DNA of 8,773 nucleotides from Neisseriaceae bacterium (GTDB taxonomy: Bacteria; Pseudomonadota; Gammaproteobacteria; Burkholderiales; Neisseriaceae), in the NCBI GenBank assembly GCA_017518785.1, contig JAFWUA010000145.1, positions 1-8,773 of the forward strand, in the 5' to 3' direction. The notes beneath the pieces are model-generated. The model saw only the letters and a program-made list of their open reading frames with translations. It searched no databases and had not been told where the DNA came from. Positions 1-5,450 of the stretch are shown piece after piece. The position numbers were made by a program, and so were the translations under genes. Every line of letters starts with the position of its first letter. The first letter of the stretch is position 1.

Positions 1-644
1 CTAATCGGTGTGCGTTCGGATATGCTTTCGCCTGGGTGTGTTTTTCGCCGTTGTGGGCTATCCACACAGCCTGGAATTAACACATTTGCTCGAAAATTAG
101 GAAAACGGCTGTATTCATCTGCCAAAGATTGACACAGATAATTCACCGCCGCCCGACTTGCCCCAAAGCCTGCCCAGTAGGCTTTGGGCGTTTCGCTGTG
201 GCTCTCGCCGATAAACACCACAGAGCCGCCTTCGCGTTTGAATAAGGGCAAAAACGCACGCGTCAAAGCCATCGGTGCAACCGTGTTAATGCGGTATTGA
301 TTGACCCACTCATCAACCGTTTGAAATTCCAACGGCGACAAGGCGTAAAAATAAGACGCACTATGCACAATGCCGTCCATTTGCTTGGTTTGTTGAAAAA
401 TGGTTTCTGCCAGTGCGTTAAATTCTGCGTCATTAGCGGTGTTTAAGTCAAACGAAATGGCATAAGGTTCAGGCAAATTTGCTGCCACAATTTTGTCGTA
501 AATATTTTCCAAGCGTTTGTTATTGCGAGCCAAAAGCACCACAGTCGCCCCATTTTCGGCACAAGCAAAAGCAGCGGCTTCACCGATACCTGATGACGCT
601 CCTGTTATTAAAATAACTTTGTTTTCAAGAAGTAATCTATTCAT
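1..644 (-). CDS. Short-chain dehydrogenase/reductase, YciK-like (3' end cut off by window edge)
   Basis: The reading frame is open from an ATG at 644 to the window edge, giving 214 codons; E. coli YciK has about 250, so roughly 35 residues are missing. The N-terminal Rossmann fold carries the cofactor motif TGASSGIG at residues 14-21, and a DLN segment at 66-68 would sit near the adenine. Where the classical family has NNAG, this protein reads HSAS (94-97). Ser148/Ser150 can supply the catalytic serine, but the YxxxK signature reads F160-G-A-S-R164, so both tyrosine and lysine are replaced. The tail has PGCVDSPQR, a form of the usual PG motif. The family reduces or oxidises carbonyls and alcohols with NAD(P)(H) in the cytoplasm; the substrate is unknown. 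No clear Shine-Dalgarno precedes the start. GC content is about 50-60% in the lines I counted, well above the genes to its right. Confidence 0.9.
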   Translation of the reverse strand, partial: MNRLLLENKVILITGASSGIGEAAAFACAENGATVVLLARNNKRLENIYDKIVAANLPEPYAISFDLNTANDAEFNALAETIFQQTKQMDGIVHSASYFYALSPLEFQTVDEWVNQYRINTVAPMALTRAFLPLFKREGGSVVFIGESHSETPKAYWAGFGASRAAVNYLCQSLADEYSRFPNFRANVLIPGCVDSPQRRKTHPGESISERTPI

Positions 645-664
645 ATTTTTTAATATTAGGTTTA

Positions 665-695
665 ATTATAAGAATGCTGTATTGTACAGTTTCAA
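665..695 (-). promoter_or_regulatory. Probable promoter of the short-chain dehydrogenase gene, with a dyad in the spacer
   Basis: On the minus strand a perfect TATAAT (665-670) lies 20 bases upstream of the ATG at 644. TTGAAA (690-695) lies 19 bases further upstream and matches five of six bases of the -35 consensus. The spacer is slightly long. It contains the perfect inverted repeat CTGTA-TTG-TACAG (677-689), which could be an operator. No regulator is identified. The promoter call is inference from motif match and position. Confidence 0.5.
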
Positions 696-711
696 AACAA
701 AATAAAATAGT

Positions 712-723
712 TTCCGACAGACT
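712..723 (-). repeat. Degenerate DUS-like repeat (one mismatch)
   Basis: TTCCGACAGACT differs by one base from TTCCGGCAGACT, the reverse complement of the window's main repeat. Its last five bases, AGACT, are also the first bases of the foldback element beginning at 719. Confidence 0.55.
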
Positions 724-857
724 ACAACCCATGCAAAATTCGTTATTCTGAATTTTCCACAGGAAAGTGAAAAATATAATTCTTTGTTTTATAAAGATTC
801 TTCGCTTACATTAAGAATGACGAATTAGAAAAAGTAGTTTTGCAGTGGTTTTAGACT
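719..857. mobile_element. MITE-like foldback element, copy 1
   Basis: This is a non-coding element of about 139 bp. Its left end reads AGACTACAACCCATGCAAAA and its right end, reverse-complemented, reads AGTCTAAAACCACTGCAAAA. Inside, the left arm (CGTTATTCTGAA) and right arm (AAGAATGACGAA) are imperfect inverted repeats, so a transcript would fold on itself. The same arm order recurs at 1139, 2213, 2363 and 8334. There is no room for a transposase, so movement would need enzyme supplied in trans. Exact ends are uncertain by a few bases. Confidence 0.75.
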
Positions 858-1055
858 GAAACTCCTGTAAAAAACAATCAAGGAGCAAAAAATTCAATCT
901 ACTGACAGGGGGGGATCGAAGTAATCACCAAAATATTAAAAAATTACAAACAGTTTAATTTTAATATTTTTTTATCTCGACCTATCGGTCGAGTTGGTGG
1001 GTCGAAGACCCATCCTACGTCTTTTTGATGTAGGGTTTCGCAGGAGTTTCAAACT
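853..1055. mobile_element. Longer repeat element (about 203 bp) with related ends but a different interior
   Basis: The left end AGACTGAAACTCCTG (853-867) is matched by the right end CAGGAGTTTCAAACT (1041-1055), an inverted repeat with one mismatch. The interior lacks the CGTCATTCTGA arms of the shorter copies. It contains two adjacent hairpins: CTCGACC-TATC-GGTCGAG (976-993) and TGGGTC-GAA-GACCCA (998-1012). It shares the bases 853-857 with the end of copy 1, so the two elements abut or overlap. There is no open reading frame of note. Confidence 0.5.
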
Positions 1056-1057
1056 AT

Positions 1058-1147
1058 TTTTCCGGCAGACTTAACTTTTCCGGCAGACTTAACTTTTCCG
1101 GCAGACTTAACTTTTCCGGCAGACTTAATTTTTCCGGCAGACTGAAA
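1058..1147 (-). repeat. Tandem array of five DUS-like repeats, 18-bp period
   Basis: Five units of TTTTCCGGCAGACTTAAC run head to tail. The 12-mer TTCCGGCAGACT starts at 1060, 1078, 1096, 1114 and 1132, exactly 18 bases apart. The first three units are identical, the fourth has one change, and the fifth runs into the foldback element that starts at 1139. In reverse complement each carries AGTCTGCCGGAA, the repeat found singly elsewhere in the window. No reading frame spans it. Confidence 0.95.
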
Positions 1148-1281
1148 CCTTTGCAAAACCCGTCATTCTGAGTTTTCAGTAGGGAAACGAAGAATCTTAA
1201 TTGATTGTTTTATACAAGATTCTTCGCTTCCGTTCAAAATGACGAATTGTAAAAAATAGGGTTTTGCGAAGGTTTCAGACT
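1139..1281. mobile_element. MITE-like foldback element, copy 3
   Basis: The element is about 143 bp with good terminal inverted repeats. The left end is AGACTGAAACCTTTGCAAAA; the right end, reverse-complemented, is AGTCTGAAACCTTCGCAAAA, and both continue to CCC. The inner arms CGTCATTCTGAG and CAAAATGACGAA also pair, as do AAGAATCTT and AAGATTCTT. Its first five bases are the last five of the final DUS-like unit of the tandem array. Such TTTGCAAAA ends resemble, from memory, those of IS5-family elements in Neisseria; I could not check this. Confidence 0.8.
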
Positions 1282-1298
1282 ATTCTTTCCGACACATT

Positions 1299-1329
1299 AA
1301 AAAACAGTTCGTTTTTATCGAACTGTTTT
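1299..1329 (-). terminator. Rho-independent terminator of the solute-binding protein gene
   Basis: On the minus strand an 11-bp perfect stem, AAAACAGTTCG paired with CGAACTGTTTT (1319-1329 and 1301-1311), closes a 7-base loop. It is followed by a T run, TTTTTT, spanning the stem end to 1299. It begins 19 bases after the stop codon of the gene at 1349. Confidence 0.9.
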
Positions 1330-1348
1330 GCGGATATTATCAATGCTT

Positions 1349-2167
1349 TTATTTACCAAACCATTTTTGACGAATTTGTTCATAGATGCCTTTTTCACGG
1401 ATATTTTTCAAACCGGTATTAATGCTTGTTAGCAATTCATCATCACGATTTTTACGTACGGCGATGCCGTATTCTTCTTTTTCGAAAGATGGATCTACCA
1501 TAGTGCGTAATTTAACCGAATATGTATTATCCACATAATATAAAATCACCCCATTATCACCGACAGCGGCATCTACTGCACCATTTACAACATCATTACA
1601 TGCGTCAGTCAAACTCTTCGTACGTTTAATCGAAGGATCGTTGGCAGAACCTTTTAATTTTTGTATTAAATCATCACTAGTGGTATCAGTATTTACAGCA
1701 ACAAACTTATCTTTCAAATCTTCAAATGAATTAATGTTTATATCGCTATCCTTTACTAAAATCATCTGACTTGCCTCAAAATATGGAATAGAAAAATCCA
1801 TACGTTTTTTACGTTCTTCGGTAATAGTTATACTTGCCACAATAGCATCGGCTTCACCATTATCCAAACGATCAAAAATACCTTTAAATGGTGCTGCGTA
1901 AAACTCAAACTTAATCCCCTGATCAATAGCAATCGCTTCCATTAAGTCAATAGAAAATCCTGTAATTTCGCCTGCTTCATTTTTGGATTCAAAAGGGGGA
2001 AATGCCTCATCTACTACTACTTTGTAAGTTGTTGTTTTAACTAATGTTTCTGGGGGTGGTGGTGAATCTGTTTGAGTGCTTTGCACAGGTTCTGTCTGTC
2101 CTCAAGAAACACAAGTGGCAATTGCACATATAGTCAACAGTTTTTTAGCTTGTTCAAGTAGTTTCAT
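1349..2167 (-). pseudogene. Amino-acid-type ABC transporter solute-binding lipoprotein, in-frame TGA at the expected lipobox cysteine
   Basis: The native start is the ATG at 2167: a GAGG ribosome-binding site (2173-2176) lies five bases upstream. From there the frame reads a basic n-region (MKLLEQAKK) and a hydrophobic stretch (LLTICAIATCVS). TGA at codon 22 (2102-2104) follows, then GQTEP and an intact domain to the stop at 1349. TGA is one base from TGC/TGT, and a cysteine there would give CVS-C-GQ, a reasonable lipobox. The mature part is a family 3 solute-binding protein (bacterial amino-acid receptors such as ArtJ and HisJ). It has the ligand loop AFPPFE (55-60), ITEERKKRMDFSIPYF with the likely carboxylate-binding Arg119, EEYGIAVRK near 231-239, and the C-terminal GIYEQIRQKWFG. 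Restarting at the GTG at 2086 would give a 245-residue protein without export signal. No permease or ATPase gene is adjacent. Decay, sequence error or readthrough are all possible. Confidence 0.75.
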
Positions 2168-2172
2168 GATTA

Positions 2173-2176
2173 CCTC
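2173..2176 (-). promoter_or_regulatory. Ribosome-binding site that fixes the solute-binding protein start
   Basis: On the minus strand GAGG stands five bases before the ATG at 2167. It is the only strong Shine-Dalgarno in the window. It argues that translation was meant to begin upstream of the TGA rather than at the GTG at 2086. Confidence 0.7.
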
Positions 2177-2206
2177 AATTAAATTTAACAATAACTTCAT
2201 GATTCT

Positions 2207-2235
2207 ATCATAGAGACTACTGCAAAACTCGTCAT
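2207..2235 (-). promoter_or_regulatory. Possible promoter of the solute-binding protein gene, partly inside foldback copy 4
   Basis: On the minus strand TATGAT (2207-2212) matches five of six bases of the -10 consensus. Seventeen bases upstream is ATGACG (2230-2235), four of six bases of the -35 consensus, which lies in the arm of the foldback element. The call is weak and rests on motif spacing alone. Confidence 0.3.
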
Positions 2236-2348
2236 TCTGAACTTTCCGCAGGAAAGTGAAGAATATAATTGTTTGTTAAATAAAAAATTAGTAACGAAGT
2301 TCAGAATAACGAAAGGGGTGGAATTAAGTTTTGCAAAAGTTTCAGTCT
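2213..2348. mobile_element. MITE-like foldback element, copy 4
   Basis: The element is about 136 bp. The left end is GAGACTACTGCAAAACTCG; the right end, reverse-complemented, starts AGACTGAAACTTTTGCAAAA. The inner arms are CGTCATTCTGAAC and GTTCAGAATAACG. Arm order is the same as in the other short copies. The right end shares AGTCT (2344-2348) with the DUS-like repeat that follows. Confidence 0.75.
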
Positions 2349-2355
2349 GCCGGAA
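2344..2355 (+). repeat. DUS-like repeat, exact 12-mer
   Basis: AGTCTGCCGGAA, followed by AA, lies in the short gap between foldback copies 4 and 5. Its first five bases belong also to the end of copy 4. Confidence 0.85.
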
Positions 2356-2362
2356 AAGATAT

Positions 2363-2502
2363 AGTCTGAAACCTTTGCAAAACTCGTCATTCTTCATTTT
2401 ACGTAGAAAAATTAAGAAGATAGTTAATTGTTAAGTAAAAATATTCGCAACAAAGTTCAGAATTACGAATGAGAAAAGAAGATTTTGCAAAGATTTCACC
2501 CT
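2363..2502. mobile_element. MITE-like foldback element, copy 5
   Basis: The element is about 140 bp. The left end AGTCTGAAACCTTTGCAAAA is almost identical to the end of copy 3. The right end, reverse-complemented, is AGGGTGAAATCTTTGCAAAA, so it has drifted. The inner arms CGTCATTC and GTTCAGAATTACG pair less well than in the other copies. With copy 4 it fills most of the gap between the solute-binding protein gene and pgeF; I see no gene in 2177-2546. Confidence 0.7.
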
Positions 2503-2546
2503 ATTGGCATGGAATTGTTATTTCAAAATACTCCTAAAAACTAAAA

Positions 2547-3281
2547 TTATTTCAACCATATAGCCGATACCATACGACCGGTTGTACCGTCTCTGCGATA
2601 GGAGAAAAATTTATCTTTCTCATTAAATGTACAACGTTGTTCACAAAAAATTTGGCTTACACCGATTTGGTTAAGATAGTTTGTAGCTATTTGGTAAATA
2701 TTGGCAAAGTATTTATTTTCTTGGTGATAAATAAAGGCGTTTTGATTTTCCGGCAGACTTTGGATAAATAGTTCTCTAACTTCGCCACCCACTTCAAATG
2801 CAGTTTTTCCAATTCCAACTCCAAGATAGGCAATTATGTCTTGGGGGACTGATTTCATTGCATTAATAGTATTGGCAATTATTCCACCTAATAGCGAACG
2901 CCAACCGCCATGAACCGCAGCTACTACACTTCCTTGTTTATCACATAGCAAAATCGGCAAACAATCGGCAGTCATAACTGCACAAGCAACAGTACCAGTC
3001 TTATCGATTATAGCATCTGCATCGGCGATTTTATTTTTCCAATCTTTGGCAATTACCACATTAGCACTGTGGATTTGATTAAGCCAAACGATAGGGTGTG
3101 GAATATGTTGTTGTACGCGTTTTCGATTTTCGGCAACGTGATGAGGATTATCATTTACATGTGTGCCAACATTTAAACTTGCATAAACTCCACCACTTAC
3201 GCCACCAGTGCGATAGGTCAGCAATGTTCCTACATTGTCTGGGGCATTCCAATTTGCAGTAAAAAAGTCGTTGTTATTCAT
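2547..3281 (-). CDS. pgeF: PgeF/YfiH family protein (peptidoglycan editing factor, multicopper-type purine nucleoside enzyme)
   Basis: The 244-residue protein has the usual length of the YfiH/LACC1 family. Family members clear peptidoglycan precursors that carry serine instead of alanine, and several act on purine nucleosides. The zinc-site residues are present: His71 in NQIHS, Cys107 in TADCLP and His124 in AAVHGGWR. The family marks SLNVGTHVNDNP (35-46), GVGIGKTAFEVGGEV (154-168) and the C-terminal SYRRDGTTGRM (227-237) with IWLK are all there. The start at 3281 lies 21 bp after the aldehyde dehydrogenase stop, so the two are probably co-transcribed. The leader is largely a DUS-like repeat and lacks a strong Shine-Dalgarno. 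A second DUS-like repeat inside the gene encodes SLPEN (175-179). No clear terminator follows. The cytoplasmic role is inferred from the family. Confidence 0.93.
   Translation of the reverse strand: MNNNDFFTANWNAPDNVGTLLTYRTGGVSGGVYASLNVGTHVNDNPHHVAENRKRVQQHIPHPIVWLNQIHSANVVIAKDWKNKIADADAIIDKTGTVACAVMTADCLPILLCDKQGSVVAAVHGGWRSLLGGIIANTINAMKSVPQDIIAYLGVGIGKTAFEVGGEVRELFIQSLPENQNAFIYHQENKYFANIYQIATNYLNQIGVSQIFCEQRCTFNEKDKFFSYRRDGTTGRMVSAIWLK
2748..2759 (-). repeat. DUS-like repeat inside pgeF
   Basis: An exact copy of the 12-mer, reading AGTCTGCCGGAA on the coding strand. It encodes SLPE at residues 175-178, in a variable loop between conserved motifs. Confidence 0.85.
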
Positions 3282-3292
3282 ATTGCACTGTT

Positions 3293-3304
3293 TTCCGGCA
3301 GACT
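3293..3304 (-). repeat. DUS-like repeat across the aldehyde dehydrogenase stop and pgeF leader
   Basis: An exact copy of the 12-mer. On the minus strand its second to fourth bases are not coding for pgeF; its first two bases complete the TAG stop of the aldehyde dehydrogenase (3303-3305). The rest forms about half of the 21-bp gap before the pgeF start. Confidence 0.85.
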
Positions 3305-4649
3305 ATTTTTGCCAATAAGTTTTTACATTTACAAATTCATATAAACCAAATTCGGATAGTTCTCTTCCAAAACCTGATGCTTTTACTCCGCCAAACGGCA
3401 AACGTAAATCACTGCTGGTATGGCGATTGATAAAGACACTACCTACATTTAATTTACGTGCTATATCCCATGCTCTATCAATATTGGCAGAATAAATACA
3501 AGCTCCTAAACCAAATGGTGTATCGTTGGATAGTTCAATTGCATGTTCTATATTTTTTGCTCGCATGATGCTTGCTATTGGTCCGAATACTTCTTCTTGT
3601 GCTACACGTGCATTTTGTGAGACTTTATCCAATACGGTTGCAGGATAATAGGATTGTCCTGCAATCAATTGTCCGCCTAATAAACATTTTGCACCTTTGC
3701 TAATTGCATCATCAACCAAGCTTTGCATTTGACTTGGTGCTTGTGGCAAATGCAATAGAGCTAAACTTGTTGATGAATCTTGTGGGTTGCCTGCGGTTAA
3801 TTTCCGGCAGTTTGATAAAAAATATTCTAAAAACTTATCAGCAATTTCATCTACCAAGATAATTCGTTTGGCAGCATTGCACGATTGTCCAGCATCACGA
3901 AAACGAGAATGACAAGCATCAGCTGCTGCCACTTTCAAATCCGCATCGGAAAGAACGATAAAAGCATTGCTACCGCCTAATTCTAATACGCATTTTTTAA
4001 GATTAGCACCGGCAATAGCAGCTAAATGTTTTCCGGTTTGTGCGGAACCAGTAAATGCCAAAGCATCACATGAGGAAATTGCTTGGGGTACATCTTGATG
4101 TGATAACCATGCTAATTTGCAAGGTAAATCATCGTCCATTAGATTAAATAATGCTTCGCTAATGCGTCCTACTGTGGGAGCTGGTTTTACCCAACATGCG
4201 TTACCGGCACACAATGCAGGTATGGCAAAACGTAAAATTTGCCATACTGGATAATTCCACGGCATTACAGCAAATACTGTTCCTAATGGTTCAAATGCAA
4301 CTTGGCTTAAACGAGCTTGGGTAGCAATGGTCTTGCGTGAAAGTAATTCCGGAGCCAGATGTGAATAGTAACGAATTAAATCAATGGATTTATCTAATTC
4401 CGCACGGCATTCAGAAAGACATCTACCTACTTCTTCACAAATCATTTGCGATAGATTTTCTTTTTCGTTGAATAATTTTTCGGCAAATATGGATAGTTTT
4501 TCGGTGCGTTCAGTAACCGGCAAATATTCCCATGTTTTTTGCAATTGGCGTAAGGTTGATAATTGTTTTTCTCCTTGATGCCAATCGTTACAAGGGCGTT
4601 GCCATAGAATTTGTCTGCTATAAATATTTTGTGAGATAAATTGATTCAT
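3303..4649 (-). CDS. NAD(P)-dependent aldehyde dehydrogenase, succinate-semialdehyde dehydrogenase (Sad/YneI)-like
   Basis: The 448-residue protein is a full-length aldehyde dehydrogenase, oxidising an aldehyde to its acid with NAD(P)+ in the cytoplasm. Motifs appear in family order: MPWNYPVWQ with Asn132 (129-137), NACWVKPAP with the cofactor Lys155, FTGSAQTG (199-206), the general base Glu223 in LELGGSNAF, catalytic Cys257 in DAGQSCNAAKR, EEVFGPIASI (352-361) and the C-terminal LPFGGVKASGFGREL. The compact N-terminus and the GQSCNAAKR form recall E. coli Sad, which acts on succinate semialdehyde, but substrate cannot be decided from sequence. It lies downstream of the LOG gene and 21 bp upstream of pgeF. 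No Shine-Dalgarno is evident before the ATG. A partial DUS-like core occurs at 3802. Confidence 0.93.
   Translation of the reverse strand: MNQFISQNIYSRQILWQRPCNDWHQGEKQLSTLRQLQKTWEYLPVTERTEKLSIFAEKLFNEKENLSQMICEEVGRCLSECRAELDKSIDLIRYYSHLAPELLSRKTIATQARLSQVAFEPLGTVFAVMPWNYPVWQILRFAIPALCAGNACWVKPAPTVGRISEALFNLMDDDLPCKLAWLSHQDVPQAISSCDALAFTGSAQTGKHLAAIAGANLKKCVLELGGSNAFIVLSDADLKVAAADACHSRFRDAGQSCNAAKRIILVDEIADKFLEYFLSNCRKLTAGNPQDSSTSLALLHLPQAPSQMQSLVDDAISKGAKCLLGGQLIAGQSYYPATVLDKVSQNARVAQEEVFGPIASIMRAKNIEHAIELSNDTPFGLGACIYSANIDRAWDIARKLNVGSVFINRHTSSDLRLPFGGVKASGFGRELSEFGLYEFVNVKTYWQK
3802..3813 (-). repeat. DUS-like repeat core inside the aldehyde dehydrogenase gene
   Basis: The 9-base core CTGCCGGAA is intact on the minus strand, but the preceding bases are AAA instead of AGT. 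It encodes part of NCRKL near residue 281. Confidence 0.55.
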
Positions 4650-4673
4650 AGTTTTAATAAGTTATTTCAATAT

Positions 4674-4720
4674 GTAAACACTGCCGGAAAGAGATTTTAA
4701 TATTTTCCGGCAGTGTTTAC
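4674..4720. terminator. Perfect 17-bp inverted repeat made of two DUS-like cores, possible terminator of the LOG gene
   Basis: GTAAACACTGCCGGAAA (4674-4690) is exactly reverse-complementary to 4704-4720, with a 13-base loop. Each arm holds the core CTGCCGGAA, flanked by ACA rather than AGT, and pairing extends seven bases beyond the core. It lies 36 bases past the LOG stop codon and ends 25 bases before the dehydrogenase start. Inverted uptake-sequence pairs serve as terminators in Neisseria. Here no T run follows on the minus strand, so termination may be weak or Rho-assisted. Confidence 0.65.
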
Positions 4721-4736
4721 CTTTTAGTATGAAACT

Positions 4737-4748
4737 AGTCTGCCGGAA
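4737..4748 (+). repeat. DUS-like repeat downstream of the LOG gene
   Basis: An exact 12-mer AGTCTGCCGGAA followed by AA. It lies eight bases past the LOG stop codon and 16 bases from the DUS-containing hairpin. Confidence 0.85.
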
Positions 4749-4755
4749 AATATGT

Positions 4756-5436
4756 TTAGAGTTTAAAAAATCTTTCATCACATAGAATATCGCCATTTTC
4801 ACATAGGTTTTGACCGTGCTGGCAGATAACTTCCACTATTCTTTGTGGGTCGTCAATAATTTGAATTAAATCCAAATCATTAGGACTAATCATTTTTTGC
4901 GATAGCAATATTTTTTGAATCCAATCCATTAATCCACCCCAAAATTCACTACCACATAAAATAATTGGGACAGGTGGAATTTTATGAGTTTGTACCAAAG
5001 TTAAAACTTCGGTAAATTCATCAAGCGTACCAAATCCACCTGGCATCACCACATGTGCTACCGAATGCAAAATAAACATCATCTTGCGTGAAAAAAAATG
5101 TTCAAACATTACGGATACATCTTGATAATCATTAGGTTTTTGCTCGTGTGGCAAAGCAATATTCAAACCAATGGACAAGCTCTCTCCATCTTTTGCTCCC
5201 TTGTTAGCAGCTTCCATAATTCCAGGTCCTCCTCCCGAAATTACGGAAAATCCATGATCGGAAAGCATTTTTGCCAAAATCTCACTACGTTGATACATCT
5301 CGTTATCAATTGGCGTGCGAGCACTACCAAAAATACTTACCGCAGGTGGAACATCTTTTAATTTCTGTTGCGCTTGAACAAATTCTTGGACAATACGCGA
5401 AACATGGTAGGATTGGTCTAATTTTTGATTATTCAT
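4756..5436 (-). CDS. LOG-family (TIGR00730) Rossmann-fold protein, nucleoside monophosphate phosphoribohydrolase-like
   Basis: The 226-residue protein has the signature of the LOG/'lysine decarboxylase-like' family. Seen are SIFGSAR (34-40), ISGGGPGIMEAANKGA (66-81), FFSRKMM (114-120) and PGGFGTLDEFTE (132-143), the last carrying the family's PGGxGTxxE catalytic motif. Characterised members hydrolyse cytokinin nucleotides or purine nucleotides such as AMP to base plus ribose 5-phosphate; old annotations as lysine decarboxylase are unsupported. It is cytoplasmic, with no signal or membrane segment. Its start codon is only 14 bp from that of the divergent polA, so its promoter must lie inside polA coding sequence. 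No Shine-Dalgarno is seen. It may be the first gene of a unit with the aldehyde dehydrogenase and pgeF, although a DUS hairpin separates it from them. Confidence 0.9.
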   Translation of the reverse strand: MNNQKLDQSYHVSRIVQEFVQAQQKLKDVPPAVSIFGSARTPIDNEMYQRSEILAKMLSDHGFSVISGGGPGIMEAANKGAKDGESLSIGLNIALPHEQKPNDYQDVSVMFEHFFSRKMMFILHSVAHVVMPGGFGTLDEFTEVLTLVQTHKIPPVPIILCGSEFWGGLMDWIQKILLSQKMISPNDLDLIQIIDDPQRIVEVICQHGQNLCENGDILCDERFFKL

Positions 5437-5450
5437 GGTATTTAATGTAA

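Noticed and set aside
677..689. LexA (SOS) box
   Set aside because: The half-sites CTGT and ACAG are five bases apart rather than eight, and I recall no LexA in Neisseria.
517..705. Plus-strand frame of 62 codons
   Set aside because: It lies antisense over the dehydrogenase gene and its promoter; the minus-strand product is clearly recognisable.
1058..1147. CRISPR array
   Set aside because: The units are tandem with no unique spacers and the repeat recurs singly across the window.
2102..2104. Selenocysteine codon in the solute-binding protein
   Set aside because: No SECIS-like hairpin is evident after the TGA and this family has no selenoproteins that I know of.
2197..2397. Minus-strand frame of 66 codons between the solute-binding gene and pgeF
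   Set aside because: It is composed almost wholly of two foldback elements, so it is a chance open frame.
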